DNA of 64,000 bases from Xanthomonas euvesicatoria pv. euvesicatoria. GTDB lineage: Bacteria > Pseudomonadota > Gammaproteobacteria > Xanthomonadales > Xanthomonadaceae. Every line of letters begins with the position of its first letter. The stretch's first letter is position 1. Shown here piece by piece: positions 1 to 7,553 of this stretch. Where the stretch lies: assembly GCF_020880415.1 (NCBI RefSeq), contig NZ_JAJIUJ010000111.1, positions 62,001 through 126,000 on the forward strand, read 5' to 3'. The position numbers and the translations under genes were made by a program. Under the pieces are notes generated by a model. It saw nothing but the letters and a program-made list of their open reading frames with translations. It did no database searches and was not told where the DNA came from.

Positions 1-342
1 CAGGGGAGCAAATTGCGGCAGCCAGGCCAGCGAAAAGCAGCTATCGACGATCAGCGCCGGCGTGCGGATGCCGATGGTGACCAGATCCTCGATGAAGCTC
101 GTGACCTTTTCGACACCTGTGCAGTCGTTTAACTTGGTCGGTGCTCCTTGGTTGTCGACATCGCCGTGGCCGCCGCCGATCCACAGCGTGTCGTAATGCA
201 ACTGCGGCGTGCCCTGCTCGGTGCGCGGCAAGGCCGCGACGATGGCGTCGCGATCGGGCAGCGTGCCGGCCGGGTGCCGGATCACATGCACGCCCTGGGG
301 GATGGATTTGAGATGCTGCGGCTGGAACGCAAGAATGGACAT
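1..342 (-). CDS. Unrecognised protein with clan-CD-protease-like motifs (partial, N-terminus)
   Basis: The first 114 codons are present, from the ATG at 342-340, and the frame stays open to the window edge. I do not recognise the family. A hydrophobic strand leads into a His-Gly (TLWIGGGHGD, H59 G60), and a second leads into Asp-Ser-Cys (PALIVDSCFS, D100 C102). This pair is the layout of the catalytic His and Cys blocks in clan CD cysteine peptidases (caspase, gingipain, RTX-toxin C80 types). The peptidase idea is inference from two short motifs. There is no signal peptide, so the protein should be cytoplasmic or exported by a leaderless route. No strong Shine-Dalgarno site precedes the ATG, and I saw no plant-inducible-promoter box upstream. 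Confidence 0.6.
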   Translation of the reverse strand, partial: MSILAFQPQHLKSIPQGVHVIRHPAGTLPDRDAIVAALPRTEQGTPQLHYDTLWIGGGHGDVDNQGAPTKLNDCTGVEKVTSFIEDLVTIGIRTPALIVDSCFSLAWLPQFAPL

Positions 343-982
343 GGGCAGGCTCGGTTGGCATGGAAGGACGATGCCGCGGCGGCGTCATGCAAACGCACAC
401 CGGTACGACATCGGTGTCCAGCATCGGCGGCGACGACAGTGCAGCCCATCGGCAAACCCCTGACATCGGCCTGCCACGCGGAGGATGTGGGCGGACAGCG
501 CCGCGCTGCCCTTCCGCATCTGCGGCCAGGAATCGCGCATGCGGCACTGCAGGTCCGTGCAGGGGCCGTTGGCAAATCAGCCGTGCTGTCGTCCTTGATG
601 TGCACGCACGGGCGCCGCGTTACGCGCATTGCATCGCTCCCGCCGGATTTCGATTCGGCCATCCTGCGACCGTGCGCAAACGGGCACAGCCGTGCGCGCG
701 CCGTGAACCAGGGCCTGCGGCTAACGCTCGGGCGATTATGCTGCCGATTGGTTTCTGCTGGTCCTCTGACATGCCGCACCCTTACCTTCGATCTGCGCAA
801 ACATCCGTGCACTGCCTGCTTGCCGGGCGCTTGCCCATAAATCCGCCAAGGCCACAGCACGCTGCGTGCGATAGCGGTGCTGCGTCCTGCATCGCGGACG
901 GGCGCCTGCCATCTGCATGCGAGGCGCCGTCGAGCGCGCCGGCACTGCCCGGCCGGTCAACGTCAATGCGCCGGAGCGCGGC
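343..982. other. Intergenic stretch without a supported gene
   Basis: This 640-base stretch lies between the divergent genes at 342 and 983. Several long open frames exist on both strands, but they overlap one another, have arginine/alanine/proline-rich composition typical of random high-GC frames, and show no recognisable domain or ribosome site. I see no clear terminator, tRNA or repeat here. It probably holds the promoters of the two flanking genes. Confidence 0.5.
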
Positions 983-1372
983 ATGATGCTCGCCGGCATC
1001 CACCATGTGGCGATCATCGCCGGCGACTACGCGCGTTCCAAACGGTTCTATTGCCAGATCCTGGGCCTGCGCGTGCTCGACGAGCATTACCGACAGGCGC
1101 GCGATTCGTGGAAGCTGGATCTGGCGCTGCCCGATGGCGGACAGATCGAGTTGTTCTCGTTCCCCGCTGCCCCGGCAAGCCCCAGCCGCCCTGAAGCCCA
1201 AGGGCTGCGCCACCTTGCGTTTCGCGTCGCAGATCTGGACAGCGCGGTTGCGCACCTCAATGCATCCGGCGTGGCCACCGAAGACATCCGCATCGACGAA
1301 TACACCGGCCGCCGCTTTACCTTTTTTGCAGATCCGGACGAGCTGCCGCTGGAGTTGTACGAGGTCGGCTAG
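983..1372 (+). CDS. VOC-superfamily (glyoxalase/bleomycin-resistance fold) protein, YaeR-like
   Basis: The 129-residue protein matches the single-domain vicinal-oxygen-chelate family typified by E. coli YaeR, which is also 129 residues. The beta-alpha-beta-beta-beta halves each carry the expected metal ligands: His in GIHHVAII and Glu in IELFSF in the first half, His in LRHLAF and Glu in LELYEV in the second. These enzymes bind a divalent metal and isomerise or cleave small thiol adducts or extradiol substrates; the substrate of this subgroup is not known. Tandem ATGs lie at 983 and 986 behind a weak GGAG at 973-976. Longer upstream starts would add an arginine-rich stretch unlike the family, so I reject them. 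Confidence 0.85.
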   Translation: MMLAGIHHVAIIAGDYARSKRFYCQILGLRVLDEHYRQARDSWKLDLALPDGGQIELFSFPAAPASPSRPEAQGLRHLAFRVADLDSAVAHLNASGVATEDIRIDEYTGRRFTFFADPDELPLELYEVG

Positions 1373-1576
1373 CGCGTATGCCTGACGGAACCGCAGTGCA
1401 GCGAGGCACGCGTACCCGTTGAGTCATGCGCCGACCTTCGCCTCGCTAAGGTGTCGACCGCGTGACTCAAGCGCAGGGGCGAGTGGCCGTTATCAAGAGG
1501 CTGGCGTCATGTCGCCGCGGTGGCGTCGCAGGCATGGATGCGGCACAGACAACGTACGCCATGCCGGACCTGACGC

Positions 1577-2122
1577 ATGTTTCATTTCATCTTGCGCATC
1601 GTTGTAGCCGTGGCGATCGTACTTGCCGGCTGCGGTTTTCTTTTCCCCAAGCGCTATGTCGCGCCAAAACCTGGCGAGCCGTTCGCCACCCTGACGCTGG
1701 CCAAGCCCGCCAGGCCCAACCCGATACCCATCGAGCCGGTCCAATACTTCGATGTCTTCGACGATGCCAGCTGCGCAAAGGGTGGCCATGGCGGATTTCT
1801 GGGCGCACTGACGCCGCCCGTCAACGGCGTGCTCGGGAAGTTGAGCAACAATCAGTCTCGCGAGGCGTATTCGGTTGTCCCCGACAGACAGCTGTTTTTA
1901 CGTGCACGAATGGTGCAAACGCTCGACTCGCGTCGTCGGAGCCTGACCACAAACAATTGCACCAACCTGGTGACATTCACGCCCGCGCCTGGCGAGCACT
2001 ATGTCGCTAGCCAGCTCTATGATGATCAACGCTGCCTACTTACCGTCATCGACGAAAAGACCGGCCTTGCCCCGGCAGATTTGGAAGTTGTTCCGATTTC
2101 AGGCGAGTGCCATGCCGACTAG
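1577..2122 (+). CDS. Small exported lipoprotein, first of a sister pair
   Basis: The 181-residue protein starts with a short hydrophobic leader ending in a lipobox, LAGC with the lipidated Cys at residue 19, so it should be anchored to the inner or outer membrane facing the periplasm. The mature part has no domain I recognise and contains a few paired cysteines (one near residue 62 and one in TNNCTN). Its C-terminal block, G-x-x-Y-V-A-x-x-L followed by Q-R-C, recurs in the next gene (G-x-D-Y-V-A-x-x-L, Q-Q-C), so the two are probably a tandem duplication. It overlaps that gene by 11 bases, indicating translational coupling. Function is unknown. Confidence 0.8.
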   Translation: MFHFILRIVVAVAIVLAGCGFLFPKRYVAPKPGEPFATLTLAKPARPNPIPIEPVQYFDVFDDASCAKGGHGGFLGALTPPVNGVLGKLSNNQSREAYSVVPDRQLFLRARMVQTLDSRRRSLTTNNCTNLVTFTPAPGEHYVASQLYDDQRCLLTVIDEKTGLAPADLEVVPISGECHAD

Positions 2123-2675
2123 ACGCATCCTGATCGCGGCACTGGTCGCGCTTCTGGCCGGTTGTGGGATGACGCGCAGCGCGTCGATTTCCTTGTCGAC
2201 CTTCGATGAGCCACGCGATGGGCCGCGTGCGCGTATCCGCTTGGTCACCGAACGACCCGCACCCGTGCTTTATCCAAACCGCACATGCGTCGGCGGAGCG
2301 ATCCGTGGCGCCGGAATTGCGCCAAGCTCGCGGCCCGGTCCGTTCGGCACGGGCGCAGGGCAGAAGATAGGGATACCTGCCGTTGCCGTCAGCGGAGGAC
2401 GCTACGTGACTGAAACGCAGATCAAGGCAGCCGAGCCGATCACCCTGTCGCTGTCGGCAGGTGGCTGCATGGACAACCGCTGCGTAGTGAACGTACCGCT
2501 ATGTACCGTAAGCCGCAGCTTTGTCCCTGAGACCGGCCAGGATTATGTCGCCACCCTCCTGTTGCAAGGGCAGCAGTGCGAGGTGGAGATGTTCCGCATC
2601 GTCACCCAGCAGGGACGAACACGCCTCATGGCCGAGCAGACGGTGGCGGCATCGCGTTGCCCCGTTTCAAACTGA
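2112..2675 (+). CDS. Small exported lipoprotein, second of a sister pair
   Basis: The 187-residue protein begins MPTRRILIAA and has a lipobox LAGC with Cys18, so it is a predicted membrane-anchored lipoprotein. The start at 2112 is chosen because the signal peptide begins there; the longer upstream frame only re-reads the end of the preceding gene. Cysteine pairs (C in NRTCVGG, CMDNRC, CTVS, QQCEV) suggest a disulfide-stabilised periplasmic fold. The C-terminal half resembles its upstream neighbour in length and in the Y-V-A-x-x-L...Q-x-C block. I do not recognise a named family. The tight overlap implies the two are made together and perhaps act together at the envelope. Confidence 0.8.
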   Translation: MPTRRILIAALVALLAGCGMTRSASISLSTFDEPRDGPRARIRLVTERPAPVLYPNRTCVGGAIRGAGIAPSSRPGPFGTGAGQKIGIPAVAVSGGRYVTETQIKAAEPITLSLSAGGCMDNRCVVNVPLCTVSRSFVPETGQDYVATLLLQGQQCEVEMFRIVTQQGRTRLMAEQTVAASRCPVSN

Positions 2676-2764
2676 ACGCCCTGACTTTCCCGCACCATAC
2701 CCCACGGTATACATTCGCGATCAGGCCGCCGACGGCGGCCCTAGCAAACCCTGGGAGGGGAACC

Positions 2765-3214
2765 ATGCGCAAGACCTTCAAGACCCTGTTGCTCGCGCTG
2801 CCGCTTGCGGCCGCTTCGCTGATGGCCCATGCGGCCGATTCGCCGGTGGGCCGCTGGACGACCATCGACGATGAAACCGGCAAGCCCAAGTCGGTGGTGC
2901 AGATCGAGCAGACCGCCAATGGCACGCTGAGCGGCAAGGTGGTCGAGATCCTGCAGTCGTCCAAAGGGCCCAACCCGGTCTGCGACAAGTGCGACGGCGC
3001 ACTCAAGGGCAAGCCGATCAAGGGCATGACCATCCTGTGGGGCCTCAAGCCCAACGGCACCGCAGTGTGGAGCGGTGGTTCGGTACTCGACCCGGCCAAG
3101 GGCAAGACCTACAAGTCCAAGATCACCCTCACCGACGGCGGCAAGAAGCTGCAGATGCGCGGCTACGTCGGCATCGAAGCGCTGGGCCGTACCCAGACGT
3201 GGGTGCGTGAGTAA
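2765..3214 (+). CDS. Exported DUF2147 family protein
   Basis: The 149-residue protein has a clear Sec signal peptide (MRKTFKTLLL leader, likely cleavage after AHA at residues 21-23) and the DUF2147 core: V-G-R-W-T-T near the mature N-terminus, a Cys-x-x-Cys (VCDKCDG), and a GMTILWGL stretch. The family is a small periplasmic lipocalin-like beta barrel whose ligand is unknown. The start is fixed by a strong GGAGGGGAACC ribosome site just before 2765. The gene stands alone, with its own intrinsic terminator 39 bases after the stop. Confidence 0.88.
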   Translation: MRKTFKTLLLALPLAAASLMAHAADSPVGRWTTIDDETGKPKSVVQIEQTANGTLSGKVVEILQSSKGPNPVCDKCDGALKGKPIKGMTILWGLKPNGTAVWSGGSVLDPAKGKTYKSKITLTDGGKKLQMRGYVGIEALGRTQTWVRE

Positions 3215-3216
3215 TC

Positions 3217-3245
3217 GGGATTCGAGATTGGTGATTCGGGATTTG
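3217..3245. repeat. Degenerate GGGATT-type short repeat
   Basis: Immediately after the DUF2147 stop lies a run of degenerate 7-9-base units related to GGGATTCG (GGGATTCGAGATTGG and continuing). Related runs recur at 3391-3414, inside metG at 5184-5216, at 5546-5574, 61299-61330 and 62017-62085, so this is one member of a dispersed repeat family in this genome. Confidence 0.6.
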
Positions 3246-3252
3246 CAAGAGC

Positions 3253-3278
3253 GGGCGTCCTTCGGGGCGCCCTTTTTT
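3253..3278 (+). terminator. Intrinsic terminator after the DUF2147 gene
   Basis: An eight-pair stem (GGGCGTCC at 3253-3260 with GGGCGCCC at 3265-3272, one T-G wobble) closes a stable TTCG tetraloop and is followed directly by six T residues at 3273-3278. This is a textbook Rho-independent terminator for transcription running rightward out of the DUF2147 gene. Confidence 0.9.
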
Positions 3279-3308
3279 GTGCACAGGCGCATTTTGGGGC
3301 TTGCCTGC

Positions 3309-3387
3309 AAGCAGGATCAACGGCTGCCGCTGCTGCAGAGATGGCTAACGCCGCGCGGCTCGACAGGCAGGCGGCTTGATCCTGCTT
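3309..3387. repeat. Perfect 12-base inverted repeat, 55-base spacer
   Basis: AAGCAGGATCAA at 3309-3320 is mirrored exactly by TTGATCCTGCTT at 3376-3387. The enclosed 55 bases hold no gene. It could fold into a long-looped hairpin or be the ends of a small decayed element; I see no flanking target duplication. The arms are not repeated elsewhere in the window as far as I can see. Confidence 0.5.
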
Positions 3388-3390
3388 TGA

Positions 3391-3414
3391 CGAATCCCCA
3401 ATCCCCAATCCCGG
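3391..3414. repeat. GGGATT-type short repeat (reverse orientation)
   Basis: A tandem of AATCCCC units just upstream of metG, the complement of the GGGATT motif at 3217-3245. A GATAAT at 3429-3434 could be the metG minus-10 box, but no good minus-35 partner is visible within the repeat. Confidence 0.5.
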
Positions 3415-3460
3415 CTCACGACTAATGCGATAATCGCGCGTCCCCCGCATTACGCCCGCC

Positions 3461-5545
3461 ATGACCCGCACCGCACTCGTCACTACTGCCCTGCCCTACG
3501 CCAACGGCCCGCTGCATCTTGGCCATCTGGTCGGCTACATCCAGGCCGATATCTGGGTGCGCGCGCGCCGGTTGCGCGGCGACAAGACCTGGTTCGTCTG
3601 TGCCGACGACACCCATGGCACGCCGATCATGCTGGCTGCAGAGAAGGCCGGGGTGACCCCGGAAGCCTTCATCGCCAACATCCAGGCCAGCCACGAGCGC
3701 GATTTCGCCGCGTTCGGCGTGACCTTCGACCATTACGATTCGACCAATTCGCCGGTCAATCGCGAGCTCACCGAAGCCTTCTACGCCAAGCTGGAGGCCG
3801 CCGGCCACATCAGCCGCCGCTCGGTGGCGCAGTTCTACGATACGGCCAAGGGCATGTTCCTGCCGGACCGCTACATCAAGGGCATCTGCCCCAACTGCGG
3901 CAGCCCCGACCAGTACGGCGACAACTGCGAAGTGTGCGGCGCCACCTATGCGCCCACCGAGCTGAAGGAACCGAAGTCGGTGATTTCAGGTGCCACCCCG
4001 GAACTGCGCGATTCGGAGCATTTCTTCTTCGAAGTGGGCCATTTCGACGGATTCCTGCGTGAGTGGCTGGCTGGCGACGTGGCATTGCCCGGGGTCAAGG
4101 CCAAGCTCAAGGAATGGCTGGATGCCGAGGGCGGCCTGCGCGCCTGGGATATTTCGCGCGATGCGCCGTATTTCGGCTTCCAGATTCCCGGCCAGCCTGG
4201 CAAGTATTTCTACGTGTGGCTGGATGCGCCGATCGGCTACCTGTGCAGCTTCAAGACGCTGTGCGCGCAGATGGGCGAGGACTTCGCCTCGCATCTGGTG
4301 GCCGGCACCCAGACCGAGCTGCATCACTTCATCGGCAAGGACATCGTCAATTTCCACGGCCTGTTCTGGCCGGCGGTGCTGCACGGCACTGGCCACCGCG
4401 CGCCGACCCGCCTGCACGTCAATGGCTACCTGACGGTGGACGGCGCCAAGATGTCCAAGTCGCGCGGCACCTTCGTCATGGCGCGGACCTTCCTGGATGT
4501 CGGCCTGGAACCGGAAGCGCTGCGTTACTACTTCGCGGCCAAGTCTTCCGGCGGCGTGGACGACCTGGACCTCAACCTGGGCGATTTCATCGCGCGGGTC
4601 AATGCGGACCTGGTCGGCAAGTTCGTCAACCTGGCCAGCCGCTGCGCGGGCTTCATCGGCAAGCGCTTCGACGGCAAGCTGGCTGATGCGCTACCCGATG
4701 CCGCCCAGTACGACCGCTTCGTCGCCGCGCTGGCGCCGATCCGCGAGGCCTACGAGCGCAACGATGCCGCCAGCGCGATCCGCCAGACCATGGCGCTGGC
4801 CGACGAGGCCAACAAGTACATCGACGACACCAAGCCGTGGGTGATCGCCAAGCAGGACGGCGCCGATGCGCAGCTGCAGTCGGTCTGCACGCAGGGCCTG
4901 AACCTGTTCCGCATCCTGGTGGCCGCGCTCAAGCCGATCCTGCCGCGCACCTGCGCCGAAGCCGAAGCCTTCCTGTCGGCGCCGATGACCAGTTGGGAAG
5001 ACGTGGTCCGCCCGCTGACAGCGCACACGATCCAGCCCTACACCGCCCTGTTTACCCGTATCGACCCCAAACTGATTGACGCCATGACCGACGCTTCCAA
5101 AGACACGATGGCCGCACCCGCAGCACCGGCAACCACCACCAAGCCCGCACCGAGCAAGGCCGACGCAAAGCCTGCCGCCGTTGCCAATCCCGAATCCCAA
5201 ACCACCAATCCCGGCTTCATCGGCATGGATGACTTTGCCAAGCTAGACCTGCGCATCGGCAAGGTGCTGGTGTGCGAATTCGTGGAAGGCTCGGACAAGT
5301 TGCTGCGTTTCGAACTGGACGCCGGCGAACTGGGCAAGCGGCAGATCTTCTCCGGCATTCGCGCCAGCTACGGCGAGCCGGACGCACTGGTCGGCCGCAG
5401 CGTGGTGTTCATTGCCAACCTGGCCCCGCGCAAGATGCGTTTTGGCATCAGCGAAGGCATGATCTTGTCGGCCGGCTTCGACGGCGGCGCGCTGGCGCTG
5501 CTGGATGCCGACAGCGGCGCACAGCCGGGCATGCCGGTCAGGTGA
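3461..5545 (+). CDS. metG: Methionyl-tRNA synthetase
   Basis: MetG charges tRNA-Met with methionine in the cytoplasm. The 694-residue protein has every hallmark: the class I HIGH-type motif LHLGH (about residue 17), a knuckle-type zinc insert (CPNCG and CEVCG, about 142-160), and KMSKS at 330-334. A C-terminal EMAP/Trbp111-like tRNA-binding domain starts at about residue 588 (MDDFAKLDLRIGKV), and this domain also dimerises bacterial MetG. The alanine/proline/lysine-rich linker before it contains the peptide NPESQTTNPG, encoded by a copy of the GGGATT-type intergenic repeat read in reverse, which looks like a repeat domesticated in frame. The gene stands alone. Confidence 0.98.
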   Translation: MTRTALVTTALPYANGPLHLGHLVGYIQADIWVRARRLRGDKTWFVCADDTHGTPIMLAAEKAGVTPEAFIANIQASHERDFAAFGVTFDHYDSTNSPVNRELTEAFYAKLEAAGHISRRSVAQFYDTAKGMFLPDRYIKGICPNCGSPDQYGDNCEVCGATYAPTELKEPKSVISGATPELRDSEHFFFEVGHFDGFLREWLAGDVALPGVKAKLKEWLDAEGGLRAWDISRDAPYFGFQIPGQPGKYFYVWLDAPIGYLCSFKTLCAQMGEDFASHLVAGTQTELHHFIGKDIVNFHGLFWPAVLHGTGHRAPTRLHVNGYLTVDGAKMSKSRGTFVMARTFLDVGLEPEALRYYFAAKSSGGVDDLDLNLGDFIARVNADLVGKFVNLASRCAGFIGKRFDGKLADALPDAAQYDRFVAALAPIREAYERNDAASAIRQTMALADEANKYIDDTKPWVIAKQDGADAQLQSVCTQGLNLFRILVAALKPILPRTCAEAEAFLSAPMTSWEDVVRPLTAHTIQPYTALFTRIDPKLIDAMTDASKDTMAAPAAPATTTKPAPSKADAKPAAVANPESQTTNPGFIGMDDFAKLDLRIGKVLVCEFVEGSDKLLRFELDAGELGKRQIFSGIRASYGEPDALVGRSVVFIANLAPRKMRFGISEGMILSAGFDGGALALLDADSGAQPGMPVR

Positions 5546-5574
5546 TGGGATTGGGGAATCGGAAATCGGGAATC
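5546..5574. repeat. GGGATT-type short repeat after metG
   Basis: Directly after the metG stop comes GGGATTGGGGAATCGG and further degenerate units to 5574. It belongs to the same dispersed short-repeat family seen before metG and inside its linker. No hairpin plus T-tract terminator follows metG. Confidence 0.6.
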
Positions 5575-5722
5575 GTAAAAGCGGAGTCTACAAGGTCTGC
5601 TGATTGCGAGCTTGAGAATCGCCATACCCGACATCCACACACACCGATGTGAGCTTGAGAGGCTGACAAAACGTATTGGAAACACGAACTGATGAGGGAT
5701 GCGCGAACAGCACGCTCTCAAG

Positions 5723-5871
5723 CCCCTCTTCTGCAGGAGAGGGGTTGGGTGAGGGTCCGGGGCGAAGCTCTGGTGTGGTTGTCACTGCACGTGGCTTCGC
5801 TCGTACCCTCACCCGCCCCTGCGGGGCACCTTCTCCCCCATGAAGGAGGACAATGTCCCGGTGGGAGAAGG
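5723..5871. repeat. REP-like palindromic intergenic element
   Basis: Three inverted repeats lie close together: a CCCCTCT/AGAGGGG-type hairpin at 5723-5744, a perfect ten-base pair GGGTGAGGGT (5747-5756) with ACCCTCACCC (5805-5814), and CCTTCTCCC (5829-5837) with GGGAGAAGG (5863-5871). The composition and TGAGGG/CCCTCAC core resemble the repetitive extragenic palindromes common in Xanthomonas and Stenotrophomonas. It contains no coding sequence and may affect transcript ends between metG and the next gene. Confidence 0.6.
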
Positions 5872-5919
5872 GACATCCGGCACGGCTTCAACCAACTCCA
5901 ATCCACCATCCACGCCCCA

Positions 5920-6510
5920 ATGCACCTGGCCCTGTTCGACTTCGACCACACCATCACCACCTGCGACAGCTATGGCCGTTTTCTGCGCAAGGTGGCAACG
6001 CCGGCGCAGGTTGCGGCGGCCAGATGGCAGGCGGGGCCATGGGTGCTGGGGTTCCGGATGGGCGTGGTGTCTGCCGCCGCACTGCGCGCGCGGGTGACGC
6101 GGCTGGTTTTCAGCGGCCGCTCGCTCGATGAGATGGACGCGCATGGCGCCGAATACGCGCGCACCGCGCTGCCAGGCATGCTGCGCGGCGAGATGATGCA
6201 ACGCATCGACTGGCATCAGGCGCAGGGACATGAAGTGGTGCTGGTGTCGGCGTCGCTGGATCTGTATCTGCAACCGTGGTGTACCCAGCATGGGTTGTCG
6301 CTGATCTGCAATCGGCTGGAACACGCTGCAGGTGTGCTGAGCGGGCGCTATGCCGACGGCGATTGCGGGCCGCACAAGGTCGCGCGGATTTGCAGTCAAT
6401 ACGACTTGCATCGGTACGACTGCGTGCACGCCTATGGCGACAGCCGCGAAGACAAACCGATGCTCGCGCTTGCGCAACAACGCTGGTATCGCGGGCATCT
6501 GCTGCACTGA
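5920..6510 (+). CDS. HAD superfamily subfamily IB hydrolase (phosphatase)
   Basis: The 196-residue protein has the four HAD motifs in order: DFDHT near residue 6 (nucleophile and general acid/base aspartates), VSAS around residue 110 (motif II), a lysine in GPHK (motif III) and [11 protein letters not shown] near 170 (motif IV). Subfamily IB includes phosphoserine phosphatase, PgpC/YfhB phosphatidylglycerophosphatase and CicA. The length and DFDHTIT opening fit the PgpC/CicA side, but the substrate cannot be read from sequence. Start at 5920 is where the family begins; the upstream frame only runs through the palindromic repeat. The next gene starts one base after its stop, so the two are probably co-transcribed. 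Confidence 0.88.
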   Translation: MHLALFDFDHTITTCDSYGRFLRKVATPAQVAAARWQAGPWVLGFRMGVVSAAALRARVTRLVFSGRSLDEMDAHGAEYARTALPGMLRGEMMQRIDWHQAQGHEVVLVSASLDLYLQPWCTQHGLSLICNRLEHAAGVLSGRYADGDCGPHKVARICSQYDLHRYDCVHAYGDSREDKPMLALAQQRWYRGHLLH

Positions 6511-6511
6511 A

Positions 6512-6940
6512 ATGGCCGCGACGTCCGCCCCTGCACCCGATCTGGTCGAACGCCTCGACCGCCTGCTGCCGCAGACCCAATGCGGGCAATGCGGGTATGA
6601 CGGCTGTCGTCCGTACGCGCAGGCGATGGCAGATGGCCAGGCGACGATCGATCACTGCCCGCCCGGCGGCGATGCCGGGGCACGCGCCTTGGCGCAGGTG
6701 CTGGGCGTGCCTGCACGTCCCTACGATCGCAGTCGCGGCGCACACAAACTGCCGCAGGTGGCCTGGATCGTGGAAGCCGACTGCATCGGCTGCACCAAGT
6801 GCATCCAGGCCTGCCCGGTGGATGCCATCGTCGGCGGCGCCAAGCACATGCACACGGTGATCGCACCGTTGTGTACCGGTTGCGAACTGTGTCTGCCGGC
6901 GTGCCCGGTGGATTGCATCGAGTTGCATCCGACCGGCTGA
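6512..6940 (+). CDS. RnfB-like iron-sulfur ferredoxin without membrane anchor
   Basis: The 142-residue protein begins with a Fe-S domain (C-G-x-C-G-Y-x-G-C, then a fourth Cys in DHCPP) as in the RnfB/RsxB N-terminal cluster. It continues with a 2x[4Fe-4S] ferredoxin domain ([13 protein letters not shown] and [13 protein letters not shown]). Unlike RnfB of the Rnf/Rsx complex it has no N-terminal transmembrane helix, and no rnfA, C, D, G or E gene is nearby. It is therefore probably a soluble electron carrier; partner unknown. It directly follows the HAD gene with a one-base gap and no separate promoter. Confidence 0.88.
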   Translation: MAATSAPAPDLVERLDRLLPQTQCGQCGYDGCRPYAQAMADGQATIDHCPPGGDAGARALAQVLGVPARPYDRSRGAHKLPQVAWIVEADCIGCTKCIQACPVDAIVGGAKHMHTVIAPLCTGCELCLPACPVDCIELHPTG

Positions 6941-7553
6941 GGCTGCGGTCAGCGCGATACCGCGTCCAGTCGATGCCTGCATGTTCATGGATCGGCGCGC
7001 AGTCCAGCATGACCACCAGCTGCGAAAGGCGGATTTCGAACTGCGCGACAGGCAGGCGATGCCCCGATCGATCAGTGGCCTGCCGCATGCAGGTTGGAAG
7101 GCAGGCATCAAGAACATCGGCACCGCCGCAAGCGGGTTGGCATTGGTCCGAATCTCCGGGTTACAACCGCGTTTGGCTGCGCGCCAGTCGCATGCGCATG
7201 CAAACGTGTGCCACCGACATGTCGATGCGCCACGCTGCGGAGCGGTGGCCGCGAGCCACCGCGGACTGCGCGACCTGATCGCGCTGCGCGCGCATGCGCC
7301 CACCGTTGGAAACGTTGCACCACGCGCGCGCCGTGGCATATGCCACCACGCTTGCCGTCACTCTCGCTCGCCCATGGCGGCAAGACCACCGGTTGCCACA
7401 CGAGGCCGTGCCGCTGCAGCACTGTCGCCAACCACTCCCAAGCCAGCCACGCCAGCGCCCACCACCCCGCCGTCAGGAACGTCCTGACGCAGCCGGCGCA
7501 TCCGTGCTGCGGCCGCGCCCGTATTGGTAGGCACTCCCATCGAGGATCTGCCG
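6941..7553. other. Long intergenic stretch without a supported gene
   Basis: About 610 bases separate the ferredoxin gene from the next gene. Open frames on both strands are arginine-, histidine- and alanine-rich and show no domain, signal peptide or ribosome site. One minus-strand frame near 7390-7520 encodes a Trp/Leu-rich hydrophobic patch, but its continuation is low-complexity and I do not call it. No terminator, tRNA or obvious repeat is seen. Confidence 0.45.

Noticed and set aside
343-600. Plant-inducible-promoter box (TTCGB-N15-TTCGB) for the edge gene
   Set aside because: No such pair found on the relevant strand upstream of 342.
148-840. Long open frames on both strands in the first intergenic region
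   Set aside because: Overlapping frames with arginine/alanine-rich low-information translation, no domain, signal peptide or ribosome site; expected by chance at this GC content.
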